From: Cellulosilyticum ruminicola JCM 14822 | Lineage (GTDB): Bacteria; Bacillota; Clostridia; Lachnospirales; Cellulosilyticaceae | Direction: 5' to 3' | Assembly: GCF_001311925.1 (NCBI RefSeq) | Contig: NZ_BBCG01000031.1 | Span: 1 to 40,143, forward strand | Length of the DNA stretch: 40,143 nucleotides | In this document: positions 1 through 9,514 of the stretch, piece by piece | Position numbering within the stretch: the first letter of the stretch is position 1 | How the letters are laid out: every line of letters begins with the position of its first letter | Notes under the pieces: model-generated | The model's input: the letters and a program-made list of their open reading frames with translations, nothing else | Told to the model about the DNA's origin: nothing | Databases searched by the model: none | Translations under genes and position numbers: made by a program

Positions 1-252
1 ACCAACAATGAAAAAAGCAAACTGTATCAGCATAACTCTAAGTAATTAAAAGAAAAATATTATAATAAAGCCTGTGGATAAAAAATATCAAATTTTACTG
101 GCTGAATTGAATGACGCCATTTTTTGAACTTTTTTATAAAAAATTAAAAATTTTATCCACTGAAGGCAACTTTTGAATTATGAAATATCCTCATTTATTT
201 AGCCTCTTTGCTACTGTTAAATATTGCCAGAATGCCACTTTTCATTTTTATA
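1..252. other. AT-rich intergenic region, no gene seen
   Basis: This stretch lies downstream of hemW on its strand. No credible reading frame is present. Two DnaA-box-like 9-mers in opposite orientation occur: TGTGGATAA at 73-81 (exact reverse complement of the consensus TTATCCACA) and TTATCCACT at 153-161 (one mismatch). No clear hairpin with a U-tract was found for hemW. In many Firmicutes hrcA follows hemW; it is not visible here. Confidence 0.6.
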
Positions 253-1386
253 TTACATTAAAAACGAACTAAAAACTTCATTACATACATCCAATCCATA
301 TGCAGTTAATTTAATATGATCGTCTTCTTTTACCAGTATATTATACTTAATCCATTTATCAAGCTGCGTCTTATAAACATCCCATACGGATTGACCAAAT
401 TGTTTTTCAAAATCACTTTCAGATATACCTTCTAAAAGTCTCAAGCCTAAAAACATGTATTCTTCCATACACATTGTTTTTGTAAGTCTGTCTTCTTCAT
501 GACGAATTTTAGTAATATCTCCTGCTGCTTCAATATATGTTTTGAGATTTTCTTCATTTGCATAACGGGTTTCCTCAAAAAGGCTCCTTGCACCTAAGCC
601 TACACCTATATACGATACACGATGCCAATAGATGAGGTTATGCTGACATTCTTTATTTGGCTTAGCCCAGTTAGAAATTTCATATTGATGATAGCCTTTT
701 TCTTTTAAATAACTTTGAGCAAAATGATACATTTCTCTATCTAATTCATCTGAAAACTCTTCCATCTTGCCCTCTTCATAAAGCTTGCCAAAGCAAGTAC
801 CTTCTTCTATGATAAGCGCATAAACAGAAATATGTTCTAAATCATATTGTGTCACCGTTTCTAAAGTTGATTTAAATTCTTCCATTGTTTGTCCTGGAAG
901 GGCAAACATTAAATCTGCATTCACTGCGCAGTTTGTATAGGTTTTAATCAGTTTTAAGCTTTCTTCCCAATCTTTAAACATATGACGTCTACCAATCTTC
1001 TTTAATAAATAATCATGGGTTGTTTGAAGTCCCATACTTACACGATTAATGGGATATTTAGCAATGACCTCTACCTTTTCTTTTGTAATGGTACCTGGAT
1101 TAGCTTCAATAGTCCATTCTAAGTTTGGTGATAAATTAAAGTTTGCTACAATAGCAGCTGCCAATTTGTCTAGTAAAAAAGGCGACAATACCGTTGGGGT
1201 ACCGCCACCTATAAAGATAGACTTAATGACAACTGTACTATCTAACATTTTCCCATAATTTTCGATTTCTTTAACAAGGGCATTAATATATGCTTCTTGC
1301 ATATCTTCTTTAGGAAAAGATAAGAAATCACAATAAAAACATTTTGATATACAAAATGGGATATGAATATATAGTCCAATTTCCAT
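253..1386 (-). CDS. hemW: HemW-like radical SAM heme chaperone
   Basis: A 377-residue radical SAM protein of the HemW/HemN-like family, long annotated as oxygen-independent coproporphyrinogen III oxidase. HemW proteins bind heme and a [4Fe-4S] cluster and deliver heme to target proteins; true HemN decarboxylates coproporphyrinogen. The radical SAM cysteines are at residues 12, 16 and 19 in CISKCFYC (CX3CX2C), followed by the glycine-rich GGGTPT segment near residue 61. The length of about 380 residues and absence of an N-terminal HemN extension favour HemW. The start is preceded by GAGGAA. It lies 47 bp downstream of lepA on the same strand, the lepA-hemW order known from Bacillus subtilis. 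The frame is intact. Confidence 0.9.
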   Translation of the reverse strand: MEIGLYIHIPFCISKCFYCDFLSFPKEDMQEAYINALVKEIENYGKMLDSTVVIKSIFIGGGTPTVLSPFLLDKLAAAIVANFNLSPNLEWTIEANPGTITKEKVEVIAKYPINRVSMGLQTTHDYLLKKIGRRHMFKDWEESLKLIKTYTNCAVNADLMFALPGQTMEEFKSTLETVTQYDLEHISVYALIIEEGTCFGKLYEEGKMEEFSDELDREMYHFAQSYLKEKGYHQYEISNWAKPNKECQHNLIYWHRVSYIGVGLGARSLFEETRYANEENLKTYIEAAGDITKIRHEEDRLTKTMCMEEYMFLGLRLLEGISESDFEKQFGQSVWDVYKTQLDKWIKYNILVKEDDHIKLTAYGLDVCNEVFSSFLM

Positions 1387-1433
1387 TCTAAGTTCCTCTT
1401 CTATTTTAAATTTAATTAAACTTAATTTAAGTT

Positions 1434-3246
1434 TTATTCGTCTAATTTAAGAATGCTCATGAATGCCTCTTGGGGTACTTCTACGTTACCTACTTGACGC
1501 ATACGTTTTTTACCTTCTTTTTGTTTTTCAAGAAGTTTACGTTTACGTGAGATATCCCCACCATAACATTTTGCAAGAACGTCTTTACGCATGGCGCTAA
1601 TTGTTTCCCTTGCAATAACTTTGTTTCCAACTGCTGCTTGAATTGGAATTTCAAAGAGGTGTTTTGGAATCTCTTTTTTAAGTTTTTCTGTAATTTTACG
1701 TCCTTTACTTACTGCATTACTTTCATGCACAATAAGTGAAAGGGCATCTACTACTTCACGGTTAACTAAGATATCAAGTTTAACAAGTTTTGATTCTTGG
1801 TAGCTAGATAATTCATAGTCAAATGATGCATAACCACGTGTACGTGATTTAAGGGCATCGAAGAAGTCATATATGATTTCATTAAGTGGTAAATCATATG
1901 AAAGTACTGCACGTGTTGCTTCTAAATACTCCATACCAAAGTAAATACACGGCGTTCTTGGCATAAATCCATAACTGCTCCTACGTATTCTGATGGTACG
2001 ATAATTTTAGCTGATACCATTGGTTCTTCCATAAAGTCAATGTTTGATGGGTCTGGTAAGTTAGCTGGGTTAGAAAGCTCAAGAATTTCCCCATCTGTCT
2101 TGTGTACTTTATAAATAACGTTAGGTGCTGTTGTTACAAGGTCTAAATTGTATTCACGCTCTAAACGTTCTTGGATAATTTCCATGTGAAGAAGTCCTAA
2201 GAATCCACAACGGAAACCAAATCCTAAAGCAATAGATGTTTCTGGGTCAAATACGAGAGCTGCATCGTTAAGTTGTAATTTTTCTAAACTATCACGAAGA
2301 TCTCCATATTTTGCCCCATCTGCTGGATAAAGACCACAATATACCATTGGATTTACTTGTTTATATCCTGGAAGTGCATGGGCTGCTGGATTATTGGCAT
2401 CAGTTACAGTATCCCCTACGCGTGTATCTTGTACATTTTTAATACTTGCAGTAATGTAACCTACTTCTCCAGGCATAAGCCTTCTTCTTTAGGTCTGAAT
2501 TGTCCTGCACCAAATGTCCCTACTTCTACAACATCAAACTCTGCATTTGTTGCCATCATACGGATTTTCATACCTTTTTTAACTTGACCTTCTTTTACAC
2601 GACAGAAGATGATAACACCTTTATATGGATCGTATAAAGAGTCAAATACTAATGCTTGAAGTGGTGCATCTGCTTCACCTTTTGGCGCTGGTACCACTTT
2701 TACAATTTGTTTAAGTACATCTTCTACATTGAGACCTGTCTTAGCTGAAATGAGTGGTGCTTCTGAAGCATCTAGACCGATAATATCCTCGATTTCTGCT
2801 TTTACGCGGTCTGGATCTGCACTTGGAAGATCTACTTTATTAATGACTGGCATAATTTCAAGATCATGCTCTAATGCTAAGTATACGTTAGCAAGTGTTT
2901 GTGCTTCGATTCCTTGGGCAGCATCTACTACTAAGATAGCACCTTCACAAGCCGCTAAGCTTCGTGATACCTCATAGTTAAAGTCTACATGTCCTGGTGT
3001 ATCAATTAAGTTGAAAATATACTCTTCGCCATCTTCAGCTTTATAAACAAGACGTACAGCTTGCGATTTGATAGTAATACCACGTTCACGCTCTAAATCC
3101 ATGTTATCTAAAACTTGCGCTTGCATTTCTCTCTCAGTTAAAGTTCCTGTCATCTGAATGATTCTATCAGCGAGTGTACTTTTACCATGATCGATATGGG
3201 CGATAATACAAAAATTTCTTATTTTTTCTTGCTTTGAAAGAGACAT
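1434..3246 (-). CDS. lepA: Elongation factor 4 (LepA), two frameshifts in this sequence
   Basis: Translational GTPase EF-4, which acts on ribosomes and is implicated in back-translocation and initiation/assembly quality. Three consecutive frames together cover the whole protein. The N-terminal part (from 3246) has the G-domain motifs [24 protein letters not shown] and NKVD. The middle part begins [13 protein letters not shown] and the last part runs to [13 protein letters not shown], including the C-terminal signature [18 protein letters not shown]. Adding one G near 2481 gives ...[12 protein letters not shown], and adding one G near 1950 gives ...[13 protein letters not shown]. The repaired product is 604 residues, the usual LepA length. 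Both lesions are single G losses in short G runs, which suggests sequence error. The start has a strong AAGGAGGGG site. A promoter overlaps the end of spoIIP. Confidence 0.9.
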
Positions 3247-3286
3247 TTTGCCCCTCCTTATTTCTTTTGTCTAATCTTTTCGTTTC

Positions 3287-3316
3287 ATTATAGCATAGCA
3301 TTTGTTTTTGTATCAA
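3287..3316 (-). promoter_or_regulatory. Sigma-A-type promoter for lepA
   Basis: On the minus strand: -35 TTGATA (3311-3316), 18-bp spacer, -10 TATAAT (3287-3292), with a TGC directly before the -10 (extended -10). It overlaps the spoIIP stop codon at 3313 and lies about 40 bp upstream of the lepA start. It would give lepA-hemW vegetative expression independent of the sporulation genes gpr and spoIIP. Confidence 0.7.
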
Positions 3317-4500
3317 TCTTTTTGCAATACTTTTGCTAATATATCTGCTAAAGGCTCCACTGAATTAATGGCTTCTTCTCCTGTATTAGTTTGTGCCCCA
3401 ATCTCTATAACCAAAGAATTGGGACGCATATGGGTGCTATAACGATAAGGCTTACAATATATTTTTCGAAGTAAGCCCGGATAGCATTCATTTCCTATTG
3501 TTTCTGCCTGCATGGAAAATGCCAAGTTATCTTCTAGATATGGATTGGGTAATCCTTGTTTATGTATAATTTCTCCCTCAGCATTACGATGCAAGCAAAG
3601 TCCATTCACAAACATTATTTTAGCAGCTTGCTTGCCATTCATCTCTGTTACTAAATGCACATTATCACTAATCCCATCACGATGTAAATCAATGACCACT
3701 TGTATCGAAGGATTAGCTTCTAAAACCTTGCGAATACATGGCTCCATAATTTCATATTCCGTACCATCTACGCCACCTTCATTTCCAGGCGCATAAAACT
3801 CTTCCGTCACATGCATGACTTCAAAATGATACTTTTTTTCTAATACTGTTTTTAAAGCCTCTCCTACATCAACTACTGTTTTTCCCCCTATATAGGCTTC
3901 TCTAGCATGGGTATGAAAAATAAGTATTTTAGGACCTTGAATACTTTGATCTATTTGAATCTTCTTTTGCATGAGTGCATAAAAATCCCACTGTTTTAAA
4001 AGATCAATATCTATATCTAAAACACTATCGCCTGTTATAAAATTCTTAAGAATATAATAATAATCTTTATATTTTTCCAGTGGTATACTTTCGTCTTGCT
4101 GCTTAGGCATTTCATTATTATAGGTAACATTGGTTGTTTGTGAAGTGACATCTTGTATATTTTGAGTCACACCATTTGCATCAAATGCCATTTCATTTTC
4201 ATCTCTACTAATGAAACCTGTGATTTTAAAATAAGGTACTACGCTTTCAATAATCGAAAGTGGCTCCTTCCATTTAATATTTGTAAAATAATAACTATAG
4301 CTCTCCCAAAATCCCACCCCACTCTGATTGGTAAGCTGTTTTCCAATAATCGGATTACTTATCATCATAAAAAAGCCGCCAGCATAGCCACCTTGCCGAT
4401 CAATTTCACATAGATTATTAATTAAAGAACCAAATATAATGATATATAAAATCCAGTATTTCATTTGATTTCTTTTAGTGTTTCTTAACGCATGCAACAT
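3313..4500 (-). CDS. spoIIP: Stage II sporulation protein P (SpoIIP)
   Basis: Peptidoglycan amidase/endopeptidase of the DMP engulfment machine (SpoIID-SpoIIM-SpoIIP), acting at the outside of the mother-cell membrane. The 395-residue protein has a short cytoplasmic start, one membrane segment at about residues 14-30, a low-complexity linker rich in Q, N and T at about 110-145, and a C-terminal SpoIIP domain. Recognisable motifs are LIFHTHAREAY, VVIDLHRDG and SLVIEIGAQTNTGEEA, which supply the metal-binding His and Glu residues of the Amidase_3-like fold. The start at 4500 has GGGAGGCG seven bases upstream. It follows gpr, the same pair as in Bacillus subtilis, but a hairpin terminator lies between them. 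Confidence 0.9.
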   Translation of the reverse strand: MLHALRNTKRNQMKYWILYIIIFGSLINNLCEIDRQGGYAGGFFMMISNPIIGKQLTNQSGVGFWESYSYYFTNIKWKEPLSIIESVVPYFKITGFISRDENEMAFDANGVTQNIQDVTSQTTNVTYNNEMPKQQDESIPLEKYKDYYYILKNFITGDSVLDIDIDLLKQWDFYALMQKKIQIDQSIQGPKILIFHTHAREAYIGGKTVVDVGEALKTVLEKKYHFEVMHVTEEFYAPGNEGGVDGTEYEIMEPCIRKVLEANPSIQVVIDLHRDGISDNVHLVTEMNGKQAAKIMFVNGLCLHRNAEGEIIHKQGLPNPYLEDNLAFSMQAETIGNECYPGLLRKIYCKPYRYSTHMRPNSLVIEIGAQTNTGEEAINSVEPLADILAKVLQKD

Positions 4501-4561
4501 CGCCTACGCCTCCCTCTTTGTATACTCCTTATTATTTTATAAGCTTATCCTCCCTTTTATG

Positions 4562-4607
4562 CCTAAAAAATAATAAAGGCGTACGCATTAAATGATTCAT
4601 ACGCCTT
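4562..4607 (-). terminator. Rho-independent terminator between gpr and spoIIP
   Basis: On the minus strand an 8-bp stem AAGGCGTA/TACGCCTT (4600-4607 with 4576-4583) encloses a 16-nt loop and is followed by a T-rich run. It lies 34 bp after the gpr stop, so spoIIP may need partial read-through or its own promoter. Confidence 0.65.
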
Positions 4608-4640
4608 ACTACTTTCTTCTTTATTAAATACATTAATCCA

Positions 4641-5654
4641 TTAATAAGTATATTTATTAATATCCTCTAAAGTCATACCTGGATGTACACCAATATTAAT
4701 AGCATTAGCAATAATACTTGCTAAATATTCAATGATTTCATCAATTTCTTTTGGTGTAACAAATAAATCTCTAATTTCTGGATATAAAGTTTCACGAATA
4801 AGTTCATATTGTTCTTTTTCACTTAAATCTTTTAACATATCATAAAGTGGTGAGTGTTCTGCTTGTTTGAGCATACTTTTAATAAGTTCACCTAAAGCAT
4901 CTGATAGTAATGTCGCAGTATCTACTACTGTTGGCACACCAATGGCAATGACTTTACAGCCTAGCGTTTCTTCATTTAAAGGTTTACGACAATTTCCTAC
5001 ACCTGCCCCTGGCGAAATCCCTGTATCTGTAACCTGAATCGTTGCATTAATACGTGATGCACTTCTAGCTGCTAAAGCGTCAATGGCAATAATACAGTCT
5101 GGTTTTACATTTTCTGCTACACCGCGTATGATTTCAGCTGTTTCAATACCTGTAAGTCCCATAACACCTGGTGCTAAACTACTTAAGTGACAAAGTGAAT
5201 CTTCTAAGGCCTCTGGTGCTCTTACTGCAATATGACGTGTAACAAATACTTTATTTGCTACTTTAGGTCCTAATGTATCTGGTGTTGCAAAACGATTTCC
5301 TAAGCCAATAACTAATACACTTAAGGCTGTTTCTTTCTTTTTAGGTAATAAACTATGAATCGCTTGTGACAAAACATCTATTACTTTTTCATGCATAGGC
5401 GGATCATTTTCTTTAATTGATTTTGACTCAATCGTAATATAATACCCTTTGGGTTTTCCCATACTTTCTTCGCCAGTTTCATCCAAAACGCGTACGCGGG
5501 TTACAGTAATCTTGCCATCTTCCAAAGATTTGGTATCTACTTGTACACCTGGTATTTGATAATCTTCGTCTTTATCCAATCTTAAAGCATCACTAATTTC
5601 AATGGCCAAATCTGTACGAGGATGAAAGCTGTCATCTTTTATAACCATATCCAT
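4641..5654 (-). CDS. gpr: Germination protease GPR (spore endopeptidase)
   Basis: Aspartic-like protease of family A25 that is made in the forespore as a zymogen, self-processes, and degrades small acid-soluble spore proteins during germination. The 337-residue protein carries the family N-terminus RTDLAIE (residues about 13-19), close to where the propeptide is cleaved, and conserved blocks VLVIGLGNRFATPDTLGP, LAPGVMGLTGIETAEII, DALAARS and PGAGVGNCRK. The start has AAAAAGGAG. It is divergent from rpsT. Its upstream region has a candidate forespore promoter at 5743-5771. The frame is intact, which supports a spore-forming host. Confidence 0.92.
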   Translation of the reverse strand: MDMVIKDDSFHPRTDLAIEISDALRLDKDEDYQIPGVQVDTKSLEDGKITVTRVRVLDETGEESMGKPKGYYITIESKSIKENDPPMHEKVIDVLSQAIHSLLPKKKETALSVLVIGLGNRFATPDTLGPKVANKVFVTRHIAVRAPEALEDSLCHLSSLAPGVMGLTGIETAEIIRGVAENVKPDCIIAIDALAARSASRINATIQVTDTGISPGAGVGNCRKPLNEETLGCKVIAIGVPTVVDTATLLSDALGELIKSMLKQAEHSPLYDMLKDLSEKEQYELIRETLYPEIRDLFVTPKEIDEIIEYLASIIANAINIGVHPGMTLEDINKYTY

Positions 5655-5742
5655 AAATTCACTCCTTTTTCTTCGAAAAAAGCTTTACGAAAGCATTTAA
5701 ATACATTATAATCATCTTTAGTTTCATGAACGGGTTCTTAAC

Positions 5743-5771
5743 TAGTTTGACCATTATTTTTTTGTGTATAC
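5743..5771 (-). promoter_or_regulatory. Candidate forespore (sigma-F/sigma-G type) promoter for gpr
   Basis: On the minus strand: GTATA (5767-5771), 17-bp spacer, CAAACTA (5743-5749). The known sigma-F/G pattern is GYATA and CATnnTA; the -35 matches fully and the -10 differs at one position. It lies about 90 bp upstream of gpr and immediately beside the -35 of the divergent rpsT promoter. Assignment is inferred from the match and from gpr biology. Confidence 0.45.
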
Positions 5772-5772
5772 A

Positions 5773-5801
5773 TTGACTTTTTAAGAAAGATGTAATACAA
5801 T
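5773..5801 (+). promoter_or_regulatory. Sigma-A promoter for rpsT
   Basis: TTGACT (5773-5778), 17-bp spacer, TACAAT (5796-5801). A start near 5808 would give a leader of about 60 nt before the rpsT start codon. Spacing is optimal and both boxes match five of six consensus bases. Confidence 0.8.
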
Positions 5802-5868
5802 GAATACTGTTGAAACCGTTCATAATTCCCCAAACCGTGTCCAAGAATATGAATGGAGGTGCCACACA

Positions 5869-6132
5869 ATGGCAAATATTAAATCAGCAAAAAAACGTAT
5901 CTTAGTAATCGCAACTAAAACAGCACGTAACCGTGCAATCAACTCAGCAGTTAAAACTCAAATCAAAAAAGTTAAAGCAGCAGTAGAAGCTAAAGATTTA
6001 GCAGCAGCTAACGTAGCTTTAAAAGTAGCTGTAAAAGCTATTGATAAAGCTACAGCTAAAGGTGTTTTCCACAAGAAAACAGCTGCTCGTAAAAAATCTA
6101 CTTTAGCTCGTTTAGTTAAAACTGTAGCATAA
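5869..6132 (+). CDS. rpsT: 30S ribosomal protein S20
   Basis: Small basic three-helix protein that binds the 5' and 3' minor domains of 16S rRNA. The 87-residue product begins MANIKSAKKRI, the usual S20 start, and is rich in Lys and Ala throughout (for example KTQIKKVKAAVEAKD). The ATG at 5869 was chosen because GGAGGTG lies directly upstream and because the family begins here; the frame is open further upstream but those codons fall in the leader. It is monocistronic, with its own promoter and terminator, between gpr and holA, as in Bacillus subtilis. Confidence 0.95.
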   Translation: MANIKSAKKRILVIATKTARNRAINSAVKTQIKKVKAAVEAKDLAAANVALKVAVKAIDKATAKGVFHKKTAARKKSTLARLVKTVA

Positions 6133-6152
6133 TCTGCGACAATAAGCATACG

Positions 6153-6181
6153 AAAACCGTAGGAAAATCCTACGGTTTTTT
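6153..6181 (+). terminator. Rho-independent terminator of rpsT
   Basis: Perfect 12-bp stem AAAACCGTAGGA/TCCTACGGTTTT with a 3-nt loop and a T run. It lies 20 bp after the rpsT stop and may work in both directions between the convergent rpsT and holA. Confidence 0.9.
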
Positions 6182-6244
6182 ATATGCTCTTTTGCATTTT
6201 TTAATTAATCTTTCCAAACATAAAATACATTGCTTAATTCCCTA

Positions 6245-7210
6245 CTAGGTATTTAAGCAATGCATGATTAAAATTTCTACACGCCTAGATGCTTCCATCT
6301 TTCCTGTCTTAATATCTTGATCCACTTGTAAACACTCTTGCACAATAGCTTCTAATTGTTTAAAACTATATCCTTGCGCTTGATTGAGCATTTCTTGCAC
6401 TGCAAAAAATGGAATCTTTACAGCACTACTGATTTCTTTTGGCGATTTTCTTTGTGCTGCCAAATACTTCACTTGCATGAGCATACGATACTGTCTTGCA
6501 ATCAGCACTAAAATACCAATAGGCGATTCTTTGCTTTGTATTAACCTACTATAAATTCCTAGTGCAATCTCACCTTGATGAAGTGCAATACGTTTTACCA
6601 TCTCAAAGACACGTTGTTCTAATGAAAAGACGCAAACTGCATCAATATCTTCTTTTGTAATCTGACTTCCTGTAATATAACCTAATAATTTTTCCCACTC
6701 TGTTAAAATATAAGAAATATTTTCTGGCATATTACGAATAAAGTATCTCATTGTACCTTGTTCAATACTAATGCCTTTTGCTTTGCAGTCTTCTACAAGT
6801 AATTTATAAACCGCATCTTCTCCAGGATAATCAAATTCCTTAATATGATGCTTAGACTTGATTGTCTTATAAAGCTTCCCACGTTTGTCAACTTCTTGCT
6901 CATCTATTAAAATAACAACATAATCCGGTACCTTTTGAATAAAAGCTTCAAATTTCTCTGTTTCTTCTTTTTTACCTGGTTTAAAAAGTCCTGTATCTTT
7001 TAAATAGATTAATTTCTTATCTACAAAGAATGGTAAAGTCTCAGCAAAATCAATAATATTGCTCACCACAACTTCCTTATCCTTTGCTTCTAAATAGTTC
7101 ATCATATCATTAGGGTCATTTAAAATACTGGATTTAACTTGCCCAATCCATTTATCTTTTGACCAGCTGTCCTCACCTACTAATAGGTAACACCCCTCCA
7201 CATTTTCCAT
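6245..7210 (-). CDS. holA: DNA polymerase III delta subunit (HolA)
   Basis: Clamp-loader delta subunit, which opens the beta sliding clamp. The 321-residue protein has the family layout: an N-terminal degenerate AAA+ region (YLLVGEDSWSKDKWI, residues about 8-22), central segment VVILIDEQEVDKRGKLYKTIK, and C-terminal collar helices ending GKMEASRRVEILIMHCL. It begins 2 bp after the comEC stop and has GAGGAAGAG as ribosome binding site, so it is probably translated from the same transcript as comEC. The comEC-holA-rpsT order is conserved in Firmicutes. Confidence 0.88.
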   Translation of the reverse strand: MENVEGCYLLVGEDSWSKDKWIGQVKSSILNDPNDMMNYLEAKDKEVVVSNIIDFAETLPFFVDKKLIYLKDTGLFKPGKKEETEKFEAFIQKVPDYVVILIDEQEVDKRGKLYKTIKSKHHIKEFDYPGEDAVYKLLVEDCKAKGISIEQGTMRYFIRNMPENISYILTEWEKLLGYITGSQITKEDIDAVCVFSLEQRVFEMVKRIALHQGEIALGIYSRLIQSKESPIGILVLIARQYRMLMQVKYLAAQRKSPKEISSAVKIPFFAVQEMLNQAQGYSFKQLEAIVQECLQVDQDIKTGKMEASRRVEILIMHCLNT

Positions 7211-7212
7211 AC

Positions 7213-9503
7213 TTACTCTTCCTCTCTCTTTTGTTGTTTCTGTGTATATAAATTCATCTTTTCACCATCACTTGTAATCCAAGTTGCACCTTGTAAGTCT
7301 GTACGACTATATGGGATATGGCAATTTTTTAATGATGTTAAAACTTCTTTATGAGGATGTTTATATAAATTATTAATCCCGCAACTTATCATAGCATATT
7401 GTGGCCTGAGTTTCAAAAGAAGCTTATCATCCGTCCCTGTTTTAGAGCCATGATGGCTTACTTTTAAAATACTGATAGGTGCAATACCTTTATAAACATT
7501 TATTTCTGAATCCTTTTCCTTATCTCCCGTAAAAAGTGCTTTAAACTTCTTATACTTCACTAAACATACTAAAGAATTGTTATTTAAATCATTCTGCTTT
7601 GTTTTTGGTGCTAACATATCAAAATTTACATGATCCAATAAAAAGCTATCTCCTGCCGTTAATTGATGAATAGGAATTTGTTTTTTCTTACACGCTGCCA
7701 TAAAGTTATCCAGATTCTCAGAGGCATCCATCCTAGAGATAAACACATGTTTTATTTTTAAATTACTCTGTACAAGTTCTAGCATTCCCCCTATATGATC
7801 ACTATCCGAATGTGAAATTACCATGGCATCTATTGTACGTTTTCCCTTGTACTTAATATACTGATCAATTACTTTTCCTTTTCCAATAGGTCCGCCATCA
7901 ATAACAACTACTTTTTTGTGCGGGGTTGTAATAACACTCCCGTCACCTTGTCCTACGTATAAGTAAGCAATTTGTAAACAAGGCATTGTAAAACAACTTA
8001 TAATGCCGCCTAATATTAGGCTCGAACCAACTGCTAAACCTATCTTTTTCTTAATCTGTACCCCGTAAATACTTAATCCAATAAGTAGCAATATCCCATA
8101 ATAACTTATAAGAAGACCTATTGTAGGTTTCCCTGTACATATTGTGCCGTAAGGTACTGTAACAATTATTTTACAAAGCACTTCAATACTTTGTAACAAA
8201 ACAATAATGCCTTTAATAAGTGGCCAAATGCAAATACCACTCACCACATAAATACCTAATATACACCAGCCCAATATAATAATTCCTGAGAATAACGGCA
8301 AAATACATAAGTTCAAAATACTACTCAAAAAGGGAATTTCATAATAATGAAAGGCTATAATTGGACTTGTTATCAATGTAATAATGAGGCATGGCATTAT
8401 AATAGTCAACAACTTCTTTTTGATGCCCTTTACTTCTTGTAGCCATTTTTTTAAATAAATTTGACTCATACCTATAGCAATTACTGCTGCAAAAGATAAT
8501 TGAAATCCCATATTGAACAAACTATAGGGCCGCCAAATTAAAATAATACATGCACTCAAAGCAATACTTGTCCAGAAATCTTCTTCTGCCCATATCATAC
8601 GCGCCACCATAATCAAACTCGCCATCACACTAACACGTACCGTTGATGTAGACAAACCTGTTAATACAGCATATAACCATATCCCTACCATACTCACTAT
8701 ATAGCGCTTATTATATGATAATCCTATAAAACTACAAGAACCTAATAAAAAACTTATTACTAATGCCACATGAAATCCAGAAACACATAAAATATGACCA
8801 ATGCCTACTGTACTATATAAACTTCTTGTTTCTTCTATTAAGCATCATCATCTCCTAATAGAGCAGCCTGCATAACTCCTTCATCTTCTGCTTTAAAAAT
8901 AATTTGTAAATCTCTTATTAGCTTTTCTTTAATCCTTACAAACCAAGTTTTGTGTCCGCCTACCAATTTTACACTGCCTGTTATAACACTTACAACATTT
9001 TTTCCTTTTAGATATTGTCCATAGTCAAAATCACTAGGATTCATCTGTTCCGGAAACGCTACTGCCTTTCCCTCTATTTCTAACTTCTCCCCTACATAAA
9101 TACTTTGACTTAGAGAATTCTTCAACTTTACTTGAAGTTTACTATATATTGCCTGCTTTTTAGGCATAATCACCACATTCCTTAGAATGATCGTTTGTCC
9201 ATAATCCATTGTTTGTATTTCCTGAACTGTTCCCTTTAGGCTTACAGGCTGATTTTCTTGGAACTTTCCCATATCTCTTGTAGTAGGATGGTTCACCAAT
9301 AATACTATCCCTATTAAGAAACTTATTAAACATATGCTCAATTGTCTTTTGCCAAAGTAATAATAAGTCCCTAACAAAGTAGCTCCTACTAGGATACAAA
9401 AAAGAGGCCAGCCCTGTATGATCTTCTCATACATACTGCCCCCTATTAAACCTAAAGTCCAATAAAATACACTATATACTAACGGTCTCTTAACTTGTCT
9501 CAT
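7213..9503 (-). CDS. comEC: ComEC/Rec2 DNA uptake channel, one frameshift
   Basis: Polytopic membrane protein that carries single-stranded DNA across the membrane during transformation. Two frames make up one protein. The N-terminal part (8838-9503) has early membrane segments and an OB-fold-like DUF4131 region. The remainder (7213 to about 8835) has the Competence domain with many membrane segments and a C-terminal metallo-beta-lactamase-like domain with VISHSDSDHIGGM and LKVSHHGSKTGTD. The frames join near 8840: adding one T gives LLGDDDALIEETRSLYSTVGIGHILCVSG as the continuous sequence (read in two short parts). The repaired length is 763 residues, close to the usual 770-800. The ribosome binding site AAAAGGTGA lies in the end of the GerM gene. 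Confidence 0.87.
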
Positions 9504-9514
9504 GCCGATTAACT

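Noticed and set aside
1-252. Replication origin
   Set aside because: Only two DnaA-box-like sites, no dnaA/dnaN, and a housekeeping context far from the usual origin gene order.
1434-3246. Programmed frameshifting in lepA
   Set aside because: The two sites have no slippery heptamer with a following structure, and LepA is not known to be recoded. Single-base loss explains both.
5667-5689. Small hairpin GCTTT/AAAGC with T6 in the gpr leader as an attenuator
   Set aside because: The stem is only 5 bp; too weak to claim.
9160-9399. 79-codon frame inside the comEC N-terminus
   Set aside because: Alternate-frame shadow of comEC; composition does not resemble a real protein.
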